Assembly: GCA_025350285.1 (NCBI GenBank)
Contig: JANXYE010000466.1
Coordinates: forward strand, 1-7,427
Direction: 5' to 3'
DNA from: Chloroflexota bacterium
GTDB lineage: Bacteria > Chloroflexota > Dehalococcoidia > Tepidiformales > Tepidiformaceae
DNA length: 7,427 bases
The position numbers were made by a program, and so were the translations under genes. Positions 1-5,649 of the stretch are shown here, in pieces; the stretch's first letter is position 1; every line of letters begins with the position of its first letter. The notes beneath the pieces were generated by a model. The model worked only from the letters and a program-made list of their open reading frames with translations, was not told where the DNA came from and did no database searches.

Positions 1-1232
1 AAGCGGGCGGCGTCCTTGCCGACTTCGTCGATGAGTTCGTCGAGGCCGATGAACTCGCCGCTGCGCTTGGAAAGGCGCACAACTTCGCCGCCTCGCTTCA
101 GCGTGACCAGCTGGTAGAGAAGGATGTGGAGGTTGTCGGCGTCGCCGCCGACGGCGCGGGTGGCGGTTTTGACGCGCGAGACGTGACCGTGATGGTCGGC
201 GCCCCAAACATCGATCACGAGGTTGAAGCCGCGGCGGGCGAACTTATCGTAGTGGTAGGCGATGTCGCTGCCGAAGTAGGTTGGGCGGCCGTCTGAGCGG
301 ACGACGACATTGTCTTTCTCTTCGCCGAGTTCGCTGGAGCTGAACCAGAGCGCGCCTTCCCGCTCCGCCAGCTGTCCGTTGGCGCGGAGGATGCCAATAG
401 CCGCCTCGTAGGCGCCTTCGGGGTCGTAGAGCGACTTCTCGCTGTACCAGCGGTCGTAGTTGACACCGAAACGGGCCGCCGTTTCGCGAATCTTGCGGAC
501 CATGAGTTCGATCCCGAGGGCGTTCAGGTCTCGCGGGGCCGGGGCGCCCGGCGGAAGGAGGAAGGAGTCGCCCGCTTCGGCTTTGATATCCTGGGCGAGT
601 TCGAGCATGTATTCGCCGGGGTAGCCATCGACCGGGATGGTGACTTCGCGGCCGAAGAGTTGCTGGTAGCGGGCGTAGAGCGTGCCGCCAAAGGTGTCGG
701 TCTGGGTGCCCGCGTCGTTGACGTAGTATTCGCGCTGGACATCGTAGCCGGCGGCGGCGAGCGACGAGGCGAGGGCGTCGCCGATGGCTGCGCCGCGGCC
801 GTTGCCGACGTGGAGGGGGCCGGTGGGGTTCGCGGAAACGAACTCAACCTGGGCCTTCTGGCCGGCGCCGAGGGCAAGGTCGGCGTAAGCGGGGCCCATC
901 GCGAGCGTGACTTCGACCTGGTTCTGGAGGAAGCGCTGGGAGAGGCGGAAGTTGATGAAGCCGGGCGGGGCGATGTCTGGAGGGTCGATGGCGGGTTCGC
1001 CGGCGAGGTGCTTGACGATCGCCTCGGCGACCTTCAGCGGCGGCTTCATGGCGGCGCGTGAGAGGCGGAGCGGGAGTGTGCTGGCGAAATCGCCTTTGGC
1101 GACATCCTTTGGGCGCTCGACGGAGGGGCCGGTGAGGGGCACATCCGGGAGGTCGCCGGCGGCGATGGCGGCTTCAACGGCGCGGCCCACGAGGGCTTCC
1201 AGGTGCGTTCGAATGTCGCGTGCATCGACCAT
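1..1232 (-). CDS. argS: Arginyl-tRNA synthetase, 3'-truncated by window edge
   Basis: Class I aminoacyl-tRNA synthetase that charges tRNA-Arg with arginine using ATP, in the cytoplasm. The minus-strand frame stays open from the ATG at 1232 to the left edge, giving 410 codons. The N-terminal Add1-like tRNA-binding domain covers about residues 1-115 (the KGDFAS stretch at 46-51 and GFINF at 91-95 are typical). The catalytic Rossmann fold begins at the VEFVSANPTGPLHVGNGRG segment (129-147), where HVGN (141-144) is the HIGH box. A KMSK-like loop, RLSKRSG, lies at 386-392 and is followed by the usual DELIDEVGKDAAR continuation. The C-terminal DALR anticodon-binding domain lies outside the window. 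The ATG at 1232 is preferred because the protein then begins at the normal ArgRS N terminus and a -10-like box sits just upstream. It is divergent from the molybdopterin oxidoreductase gene. Identification is secure from the two signature motifs. Confidence 0.96.
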   Translation of the reverse strand, partial: MVDARDIRTHLEALVGRAVEAAIAAGDLPDVPLTGPSVERPKDVAKGDFASTLPLRLSRAAMKPPLKVAEAIVKHLAGEPAIDPPDIAPPGFINFRLSQRFLQNQVEVTLAMGPAYADLALGAGQKAQVEFVSANPTGPLHVGNGRGAAIGDALASSLAAAGYDVQREYYVNDAGTQTDTFGGTLYARYQQLFGREVTIPVDGYPGEYMLELAQDIKAEAGDSFLLPPGAPAPRDLNALGIELMVRKIRETAARFGVNYDRWYSEKSLYDPEGAYEAAIGILRANGQLAEREGALWFSSSELGEEKDNVVVRSDGRPTYFGSDIAYHYDKFARRGFNLVIDVWGADHHGHVSRVKTATRAVGGDADNLHILLYQLVTLKRGGEVVRLSKRSGEFIGLDELIDEVGKDAAR

Positions 1233-1241
1233 AGAACGGAC

Positions 1242-1270
1242 ACTGTATCCGTAAAGCGGCGATCGTTGAA
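1242..1270 (-). promoter_or_regulatory. Putative argS promoter, near-leaderless
   Basis: Read on the minus strand, TTCAAC (1270-1265) is followed after 17 bases by TACAGT (1247-1242). These match the sigma-70 consensus at 3/6 and 4/6. Transcription would start near 1235, three bases before the argS ATG at 1232, leaving no room for a Shine-Dalgarno sequence. The assignment rests on spacing and motif only. Confidence 0.45.
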
Positions 1271-1330
1271 GCGAGTTCGGCGCGGCGCCTGGCCCAAACG
1301 GGGGATTCGGCACCTGTTGGCGTTCGTGTG

Positions 1331-1336
1331 TAGAAT
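1331..1336 (+). promoter_or_regulatory. Putative -10 box of the molybdopterin oxidoreductase gene
   Basis: TAGAAT matches the -10 consensus at 5 of 6 positions and would start transcription near 1343, giving a 28-base leader that carries a strong ribosome binding site. The region 17-18 bases upstream (around 1307-1313) has no good -35 hexamer. The same TAGAAT hexamer stands before the HicB-like gene at 3556. Confidence 0.5.
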
Positions 1337-1356
1337 ACTGGCCAACCAGCCAGCCC

Positions 1357-1362
1357 GGGAGG
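1357..1362 (+). promoter_or_regulatory. Shine-Dalgarno sequence GGGAGG
   Basis: GGGAGG lies 8 bases upstream of the ATG at 1371. It decides the start of the oxidoreductase: the reading frame is open back to 1203, but the upstream in-frame part overlaps the argS start and promoter and has no such signal. Confidence 0.8.
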
Positions 1363-1370
1363 CCCGACCT

Positions 1371-3533
1371 ATGCCCATCGAAACCAAGAAGTCGTTCTGC
1401 CGTATGTGCCATGCGTTTTGCGCTGTGGACGTTGACGTGGACACGACGCTGAACAAGGTGGTCGCGGTGCGCGGCGATGCGGACAACCCGATTTTTGGTG
1501 GGTACACCTGCATCAAGGGACGGAACCTGCCGGACCAACACAACCACCCGGAGCGGCTGCGGACTTCGCTGAAGCGGATGCCGGACGGGACGTTCGTGCC
1601 GATCTCCTCGGAAGAGGCGATGGACGAAATTGCCGGCAAGCTGCGTGTCATCATCGAGCGGGACGGGCCGCGCGCGGTGGCGACCTACAACGGGACCTAC
1701 GCCTACCTCTACGGGGGCCTGCTGGCGATTTCGAAGGCGTGGCACAAGGGGATCGGCTCGCCGATGATGTTCTGCAGCGCCAGCATCGACCAGCCGGGCA
1801 AGCAGATTGCGATGATGCGGCATGGCATCTGGGGCGGTGGCGACCAGAGCTTCGACGGCTCGGACGTGATGCTGATGGTCGGGTGCAACCCGTTGGTTTC
1901 GATGTTCGCTGGGATCAAGTTCCCGGCGTACAACCCGTGGAAGCGGCTGAACGACGCGCAGAAGCGCGGTCTGCAACTCATCGTCATCGACCCCCGGTCG
2001 TCGGATGTGGCGAAGCGGGCGGACCTGCACCTACAGGTGAAGCCGGGCGAGGACCCGACGCTGCTGGCCGGGATCATCCACGTCATCCTTGAGGAAGGGC
2101 TCTACGATGGAGACTTCGTCCAGGCGCATGTGGCTGGGGTCGAGGAACTTCGGGAAGCGGTGAAGGATTTCACGCCAGACTACGTGGAGACGCGGGCGGG
2201 TGTCCCGGCGCAGCATGTCATAAAGGCGGCGCACATCTTCGCGGAAGGGAAGCGGGGGATGGCGACATCGGGCACCGGGCCATCGATGGCGCCGCGCAGC
2301 AACCTTTCGGAACAGCTGGTGGTGACGCTGAATACGCTCTGTGGGCGGTACCTGCGCGAAGGCGAGTCAATCCCGAACCCGGGCACGCTGACCCCGACGA
2401 TGCCGCGGTTCACGAACGTGATGGCGGGCAAGGGCGTGCCGCAGATGGGCGAAAAGAGCCGGATCAAGGGCATTACCGCCTACATGCCGGATGGCGACCT
2501 GCAGGCCACGGTCGCGGCGGACGAGATCCTGACGCCTGGTCCGGGGCAGGTTAGAGCTCTCATCACGATCGCCGGGAACCCGGTTTCGGCGTGGCCGGAC
2601 CAGCTCAAGACGATTGAGGCGATGAAGTCGCTTGAGCTGAATGTGACGATAGACATCAAGATGTCGGCGACGGCCAAGCTGTGCGACTACATCATCGCGC
2701 CGAAGCTGGGGCTCGAGCGCCCGGACGCGACGCTCCTCATCGACACGTGGTTCCCCGAGCCGTACGCACAGTACGCGGCGGCGGCGGTCGAGGCCGAAGG
2801 CGACCTCGTCGAGGAGTGGGAAGTGTTCTGGGGACTGGCGAAGCGGCTTGGCACGGAAGTCGTGCTCGCGGGCGGGGCGATGCCGATGGACCGCAAGCCG
2901 ACCTCAGACGAGTACCTGGACCTTTTGACGGCGGGTTCGCGCGTCCCGCTCTCCGAAGTGCGGAAGCACCCGGGTGGGGCGCTGTTCCCGGTGGAGATGA
3001 AGGTGCAGCGCGCGGAGAGCCCGGATGGGGCGCGGCTGCAAGCGGGCGAGATCGAGCTCATCGCTGAGCTGCGCGAGGTACGAGCGGAGCCGGTGACCGG
3101 CCACGGCGGCTACACCATGGAAGAGGCGTTCAGCCACCGGCTTATCAGCAGGCGACTGCGGGACGTAAACAACTCCTCTGGGCGGGACCTGCCGGCGATC
3201 CTCGCGAAGGGGATCACGACGAACCTCGCCTATATGAGCGCGGTGGACATCGCGGAACTCGGGATCAACTCGGGCGACCTGATCGAGATCACCTCGGACC
3301 GCTCGACCATCCTTGGCGTGGTGGAGGCGACGGATGATGTGCCCAGCGGCGTGATCTCCATGTCCCACTCCTGGGGCGACACGCCGGAGAACGACCACAA
3401 GGTGCGGACGATCGGTTCTTCGACCAACCGGCTGGTGAATCTGGACAAGCACCACGAGAAGTGGACCGGCATGGCCTGGCAGAGCGCCATCCCGGTGAAC
3501 ATCAAGGCGGCGAAGGAGCCGGTCGGGGTGTAG
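1371..3533 (+). CDS. Molybdopterin-dependent oxidoreductase (DMSO reductase family), 720 aa
   Basis: Large-subunit type enzyme binding a Mo- or W-bis-MGD cofactor and one [4Fe-4S] cluster; substrate unknown. The cluster ligands are C10, C13, C17 and C47 (a C-x2-C-H-x2-C motif, with the fourth Cys in GGYTCIKGR), and K49 is the family's electron-relay Lys. The Molybdopterin domain runs from about 60 to 500. It has GxNP at 171-174 and a DPR dinucleotide-binding motif at 207-209. C135 in the MMFCSAS segment is the likely metal ligand, as in the Cys-ligated branch (NapA, acetylene hydratase, formate dehydrogenase). It is followed by Ser rather than the His needed by formate dehydrogenases, which argues against that activity. 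The MopB C-terminal domain is about 585-715 (SRRLRDVNNSSGR). There is no twin-arginine signal, so it should be cytoplasmic. No ferredoxin-like, cytochrome or membrane-anchor subunit adjoins it. Family is sure; the reaction is not. Confidence 0.92.
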   Translation: MPIETKKSFCRMCHAFCAVDVDVDTTLNKVVAVRGDADNPIFGGYTCIKGRNLPDQHNHPERLRTSLKRMPDGTFVPISSEEAMDEIAGKLRVIIERDGPRAVATYNGTYAYLYGGLLAISKAWHKGIGSPMMFCSASIDQPGKQIAMMRHGIWGGGDQSFDGSDVMLMVGCNPLVSMFAGIKFPAYNPWKRLNDAQKRGLQLIVIDPRSSDVAKRADLHLQVKPGEDPTLLAGIIHVILEEGLYDGDFVQAHVAGVEELREAVKDFTPDYVETRAGVPAQHVIKAAHIFAEGKRGMATSGTGPSMAPRSNLSEQLVVTLNTLCGRYLREGESIPNPGTLTPTMPRFTNVMAGKGVPQMGEKSRIKGITAYMPDGDLQATVAADEILTPGPGQVRALITIAGNPVSAWPDQLKTIEAMKSLELNVTIDIKMSATAKLCDYIIAPKLGLERPDATLLIDTWFPEPYAQYAAAAVEAEGDLVEEWEVFWGLAKRLGTEVVLAGGAMPMDRKPTSDEYLDLLTAGSRVPLSEVRKHPGGALFPVEMKVQRAESPDGARLQAGEIELIAELREVRAEPVTGHGGYTMEEAFSHRLISRRLRDVNNSSGRDLPAILAKGITTNLAYMSAVDIAELGINSGDLIEITSDRSTILGVVEATDDVPSGVISMSHSWGDTPENDHKVRTIGSSTNRLVNLDKHHEKWTGMAWQSAIPVNIKAAKEPVGV

Positions 3534-3555
3534 GCGGACCTGTGGGCGCGAGTGG

Positions 3556-3561
3556 TAGAAT
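3556..3561 (+). promoter_or_regulatory. Putative -10 box giving a leaderless HicB-like mRNA
   Basis: TAGAAT ends six bases before the ATG at 3568, so the expected transcription start coincides with the A of the start codon. There is no Shine-Dalgarno sequence in the intervening CGGGGC and no recognisable -35 hexamer in 3531-3539. It lies in the 34-base gap after the oxidoreductase stop, so read-through from that gene is also possible. Confidence 0.5.
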
Positions 3562-3567
3562 CGGGGC

Positions 3568-3780
3568 ATGTTGTCCCGCTACCTCTCTGCGGCAATGGCC
3601 GGAGCGCGCTACGAAGTCCTCAGCGATGGGGAATTCTATGGAGAGATCCCGGGGCTGAGTGGGGTCTGGGCAAACTCAGCGACGCTAGAGGGCTGCCGCG
3701 CCGAGTTGGCGGAGGTCCTGGAAGGCTGGATCATCCTCGGGCGGGCGCTGGGCCATAAATTGCCGGCGCATCTGGCTTAA
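3568..3780 (+). CDS. HicB-family small protein (orphan antitoxin-like), 70 aa
   Basis: The short HicB-like fold: a strand (RYEVLSDGEFYGEIPGL, about 14-30), then G-VWANSATLEGCRAELAEVLEGWI (31-55), which matches the 'E-I-P-x-x-x-G-V-W-A-x-x-x-T-L-E-x-C' pattern of the 70-75 residue HicB proteins common in Cyanobacteria and Chloroflexota. In complete type II toxin-antitoxin systems HicB neutralises the HicA mRNA interferase. HicA-like genes usually follow this form immediately, but here none does: the next gene is convergent, and the two stop codons overlap (3777-3780). There is no DNA-binding C-terminal domain, so autorepression by this protein is doubtful. It could be a solitary antitoxin, a remnant of a hicBA pair, or an independent regulator. 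The start is supported by the -10 box six bases upstream. Confidence 0.8.
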   Translation: MLSRYLSAAMAGARYEVLSDGEFYGEIPGLSGVWANSATLEGCRAELAEVLEGWIILGRALGHKLPAHLA

Positions 3781-4199
3781 ACCCGGTAGCCGAGTGTCCG
3801 GGCCGCATCGACGGGCTTGACGATTGGGATATTGCGGAACTCCTGCAGCACGAGCAGGTCATCGTCACCGGAGACGATCATGTCAGCGTTGGCGGCGACG
3901 GCACATTCCAGAATGGCGAGATCATCGCGATCGCGTACGACGGGTGCACCGATGTCAAAAGGTTCGACGACTGTGACGATGGCGCGGAATCGCGCGGCCG
4001 TGCGGTCAATAGTCGTTTGCTTAAGGAGAAGTCGTTGGCGAAACTTCTCTCGCGCCAACACACTCCTCAGTTGTTCCAGCAGACGGGTGGTTACGAAGAC
4101 TTCGATCCGGCGCTCGGCCGCCGCCTCGATCAACCGGCTTGCAGGTCCCGACCAGAGCAGACGTGATACGGCGATGTTAATGTCGAGTACGAGCCGCAT
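3777..4199 (-). CDS. PIN-domain ribonuclease toxin (COG1569 / TIGR00305 type), 140 aa
   Basis: Putative Mg-dependent RNase toxin of a type II toxin-antitoxin module. The full PIN domain is present. D6 and N8 lie in LVLDINIAVSRLLW, E42 in the TTRLLEQL helix, D93 in DRDDLAILECA, and D112 and D114 in VSGDDDLL; the acidic active site therefore looks intact. The C-terminal IPIVKPVDA is typical of the COG1569 subgroup, as is the 140-residue length. The frame is open upstream to 4283, but the PIN fold starts at the ATG at 4199, with a purine-rich GAGAG four bases ahead. The start lies inside the 3' end of the upstream antitoxin gene (23-base overlap), so translational coupling is likely. Base composition is lower in G+C than the flanking genes: 4021-4080 is 31/60 by hand count, against 42/60 in argS at 721-780. 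This suggests, but does not prove, acquisition by transfer. Confidence 0.86.
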   Translation of the reverse strand: MRLVLDINIAVSRLLWSGPASRLIEAAAERRIEVFVTTRLLEQLRSVLAREKFRQRLLLKQTTIDRTAARFRAIVTVVEPFDIGAPVVRDRDDLAILECAVAANADMIVSGDDDLLVLQEFRNIPIVKPVDAARTLGYRV

Positions 4200-4395
4200 C
4201 ACGCTCTCGCCGCTCGGCCCTGACTGCATCGATCTCCGCCTGAATCTCCGCGTATGACATCGGCGGATCAGGGTCTTGCTCAAGGCTCCGGAGGTAGATC
4301 AGAAGTTCGCGGCGAAGCTCCTCGGCCTCGGGCGAGGTGTCAGGCCCCAAGGCTGGGCCACGACTGATGTTCCCGGACACGGTTGACTGCGACAC
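4177..4395 (-). CDS. Putative antitoxin of the PIN module, 72 aa, unrecognised family
   Basis: Small, charged, predicted helical protein directly upstream of, and overlapping, the PIN toxin on the same strand: the usual antitoxin-then-toxin order. After a disordered-looking N terminus (1-21) there is a helix at about 22-40 (PEAEELRRELLIYLRSLEQD), a DPDPP linker (41-45) and a second helix rich in Glu and Arg (47-68, SYAEIQAEIDAVRAERRER). I see no ribbon-helix-helix, AbrB, Phd or HTH motif, so how it would bind DNA is unclear. The Arg/Glu-rich C-terminal helix is of the kind that wraps a toxin. The start is GTG at 4395, chosen because a TACGAT -10 box would start transcription at 4396. A later Met (46) would remove the first helix. 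Assignment as antitoxin rests on context. Confidence 0.65.
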   Translation of the reverse strand: MSQSTVSGNISRGPALGPDTSPEAEELRRELLIYLRSLEQDPDPPMSYAEIQAEIDAVRAERRERDAARTRH

Positions 4396-4402
4396 GCTCG
4401 CA

Positions 4403-4408
4403 ATCGTA
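4403..4408 (-). promoter_or_regulatory. Putative -10 box of the antitoxin-PIN operon
   Basis: On the minus strand TACGAT (4408-4403) matches the -10 consensus at 4 of 6 positions. It would start transcription at about 4396, one base before the GTG start at 4395, giving a leaderless message. No -35 hexamer is convincing at the normal distance, which may mean that an activator is used or that the spacing is unusual. Confidence 0.42.
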
Positions 4409-4415
4409 ACACGGT

Positions 4416-4426
4416 CCGGAGTCCGG
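4416..4426. promoter_or_regulatory. Candidate operator: odd 11-bp dyad CCGGA-G-TCCGG
   Basis: A perfect 5-bp inverted repeat around one central base sits in the 70-base gap between the divergent antitoxin-PIN operon and the DUF5706 membrane-protein gene. It lies within the spacer of the antitoxin promoter and 5 bases before the -35 box of the membrane-protein gene, so a protein bound here could control both. In a 65-70% G+C genome a short GC-rich dyad may arise by chance. Confidence 0.35.
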
Positions 4427-4430
4427 CGGC

Positions 4431-4459
4431 TTGAACGTGGCCCTCACGATCCCAAGAAT
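4431..4459 (+). promoter_or_regulatory. Promoter of the DUF5706/PycTM-like gene, leaderless
   Basis: TTGAAC (4431-4436), a 17-base spacer and AAGAAT (4454-4459), each 4/6 to the sigma-70 consensus. The expected start of transcription, 4466, is exactly the G of an in-frame GTG. This is the most complete promoter in the window, and it fixes the start of the membrane-protein gene downstream of the longer open frame that begins at 4337. Confidence 0.55.
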
Positions 4460-4465
4460 AACAGG

Positions 4466-5062
4466 GTGCCCGACGAACCCGATCCGCCCCATCCTCGCCG
4501 GGCAGCGCATTTCGAACCCGGCGGCGGCTTCCTCGGCCCCGAAGACCGGATCGAGCACCACACGCGGACGCTTGACCGGGCTATCCAGCTGACGTTCATC
4601 GCGGATGCGAAGGCGGCGCCGGTGCTGGCGTTGCAGGCGACAATGGCGGCGGTCACGGTGAGCCAGATTGGATCGCTAGAGGGGTTGTTCGACGGGTCTA
4701 TCCAGCACGGGTTGGCGATTGCGGCAGCGTGGGCGTTGCTCGCCGGGTACGTGGCCGCGGCGGCGATTGCGTGGGTGCTCGCTTCGGTGGTGTTCGTGCC
4801 GCGAGCGCCGAGGCGGACGGCGACGCCGCCCGACCAGCGTTCGAGGGTGTATTTCGATGACATCCGGGCGACGCCGCCCGAGCGGTTTCGCGAGCGCGGC
4901 AAGTTGATTCACGAGGACGAACTGGAGGACGACTTGCTGAGCCAGGTGCACGTGGTCTCGACGATTGCGGGCGTGAAGTTCGCGGCGGTGCAGCGCGCGT
5001 TCGTGGCGAGCGCGGCGAGCCTGGTGTTCTGGCTTACGTTGCTCATCTGGGCGCGCGTTTGA
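4466..5062 (+). CDS. DUF5706 / Pycsar effector (PycTM-like) membrane protein, 198 aa
   Basis: Predicted inner-membrane protein resembling the DUF5706 family that includes the membrane effector of Pycsar anti-phage systems. In those systems a pyrimidine cyclase makes cCMP or cUMP, which triggers an effector that impairs the membrane. Residues counted from GTG 4466: a polar Pro-rich N terminus (1-34), then RTLDRAIQLTFIADAKAAPVL leading into TM1 (about 50-68), TM2 (about 82-111), and a cytoplasmic loop with VYFDDI (128-133) and the LEDDLLSQVHVVSTIAGVKF stretch (153-172). These are the family's 'YF-x-D-I' and 'Q-x3-x3-I-A-x2-K' signatures. TM3 is about 178-196. The frame extends upstream to a GTG at 4337, but that part lies antisense to the antitoxin and does not look like protein. 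No cyclase gene is in the window; it is divergent from the PIN module and convergent with the SRPBCC gene (10-base gap). Family likely; defence role inferred. Confidence 0.82.
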   Translation: MPDEPDPPHPRRAAHFEPGGGFLGPEDRIEHHTRTLDRAIQLTFIADAKAAPVLALQATMAAVTVSQIGSLEGLFDGSIQHGLAIAAAWALLAGYVAAAAIAWVLASVVFVPRAPRRTATPPDQRSRVYFDDIRATPPERFRERGKLIHEDELEDDLLSQVHVVSTIAGVKFAAVQRAFVASAASLVFWLTLLIWARV

Positions 5063-5072
5063 GCGGGTCTCT

Positions 5073-5561
5073 TCAGCTCGCGAGGCGGAGGGTATCGCCC
5101 TTCCAGACCCCGAACCGCTCGTCGAGCACCGTCTTGCGGTAGTCGAAGATGCTCGCGACGCGCTCGCCCACCGTCAGTTTGTTCACGATTTCGCCGATCG
5201 GTCCGAAGCCGACGTCGTAGCTGACGATATCGCCTGTCTCCGTGCCGCCCGGGACCGCGCGGAAGTGGTGCTGGTGGTGCCAGAACCGGTACGGCCCGAA
5301 CCGCTGTTCGTCCACGAACAGTTCGTGGTCCACCACGTGGGTAATCTCTGTCACCCAGCTCAGGCGAATCGGGCCGAGCGGGCTGATCTTGTAGGTGATG
5401 AGCAGCCCCGGGTGCATCGTCTCTGGCGGCTCGGAGGTGAGGGTCATCCCCAGCCAGGGCGGGGTGATCGTCTTGAGGTTTCGGGGGTCGCTGAAGAAGG
5501 CCCAGGCCTCGTCGAGGTTGAGGGGGATGCGCTGGGTCGCGTGAATCTGGTGTAGTGCCAT
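5073..5561 (-). CDS. SRPBCC-family ligand-binding protein (COG4276 type), 162 aa
   Basis: START/Bet v1-like helix-grip fold with a hydrophobic ligand pocket. Members of this subgroup (COG4276) have no settled function. The N-terminal ATQRIPLNLDEAWAFFSDPRNLKTITPPWLGMTL (about 9-43) is the usual SRPBCC opening. The segment FVDEQRFGPYRFWHHQHHF (88-106) followed by GFGPIGE and VASIFDYRKTVLDERFG is the COG4276 hallmark; the ending is complete. No signal peptide or membrane segment is seen, so it is probably cytoplasmic. The frame is open back to 5648. The start is placed at the ATG at 5561 because the homology begins there and a TACGGT -10 box would start transcription exactly at that A. The ATG at 5567 is the alternative. 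Its neighbours, a convergent membrane protein and cimA upstream, do not reveal a role. Confidence 0.87.
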   Translation of the reverse strand: MALHQIHATQRIPLNLDEAWAFFSDPRNLKTITPPWLGMTLTSEPPETMHPGLLITYKISPLGPIRLSWVTEITHVVDHELFVDEQRFGPYRFWHHQHHFRAVPGGTETGDIVSYDVGFGPIGEIVNKLTVGERVASIFDYRKTVLDERFGVWKGDTLRLAS

Positions 5562-5567
5562 AGACAT

Positions 5568-5573
5568 ACCGTA
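5568..5573 (-). promoter_or_regulatory. Putative -10 box of the SRPBCC gene, leaderless
   Basis: On the minus strand TACGGT (5573-5568; TAnnnT type) stands six bases before the ATG at 5561, so the predicted transcript begins at the start codon. No -35 hexamer is evident in the GC-rich sequence upstream. It overlaps the alternative ATG at 5567, which would make that codon promoter sequence rather than coding sequence. Confidence 0.4.
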
Positions 5574-5649
5574 GCAGCCCGGGCGCGGAAGGATGGGTGA
5601 GCGCCGCTCGCGCGGGTGTCGCTGACTCGGAGGCGCGAGCGCCCGCAAA

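Noticed and set aside
810..821. HVGN instead of HIGH in argS
   Set aside because: Conservative variation of the HIGH box is common in ArgRS, so it is not evidence of loss of function.
141..1232. Plus-strand open frames over argS (for example 660-1061 and 907-1254)
   Set aside because: Antisense shadows of the argS coding frame, with no family features.
1203..1370. N-terminal 56-codon extension of the oxidoreductase frame
   Set aside because: It overlaps the argS start and both divergent promoters, encodes an Arg-rich non-homologous peptide, and lacks the GGGAGG signal found before 1371.
1046..1654. 202-codon minus-strand open frame across the argS start and the divergent promoter region
   Set aside because: It is out of frame with argS, spans both promoters and the oxidoreductase N terminus, and has no recognisable motifs.
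2904..3569. 221-codon open frame antisense to the oxidoreductase
   Set aside because: Shadow of a high-GC gene: the peptide is rich in Arg, His and Val with no recognisable domain, and it covers a clearly coding C-terminal MopB domain.
4200..4283. N-terminal extension of the PIN toxin
   Set aside because: The PIN fold starts at MRLVLDINIA from 4199; the extension is Arg-rich and lies in a second frame of the antitoxin gene.
4337..4465. N-terminal 43-codon extension of the DUF5706 gene
   Set aside because: It lies antisense to the antitoxin start region and over the dyad and promoters; the DUF5706-like sequence begins well after the GTG at 4466.
5562..5648. N-terminal extension of the SRPBCC protein
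   Set aside because: The sequence is Arg/Pro-rich and outside the family's N terminus; the -10 box at 5573-5568 sits inside it.
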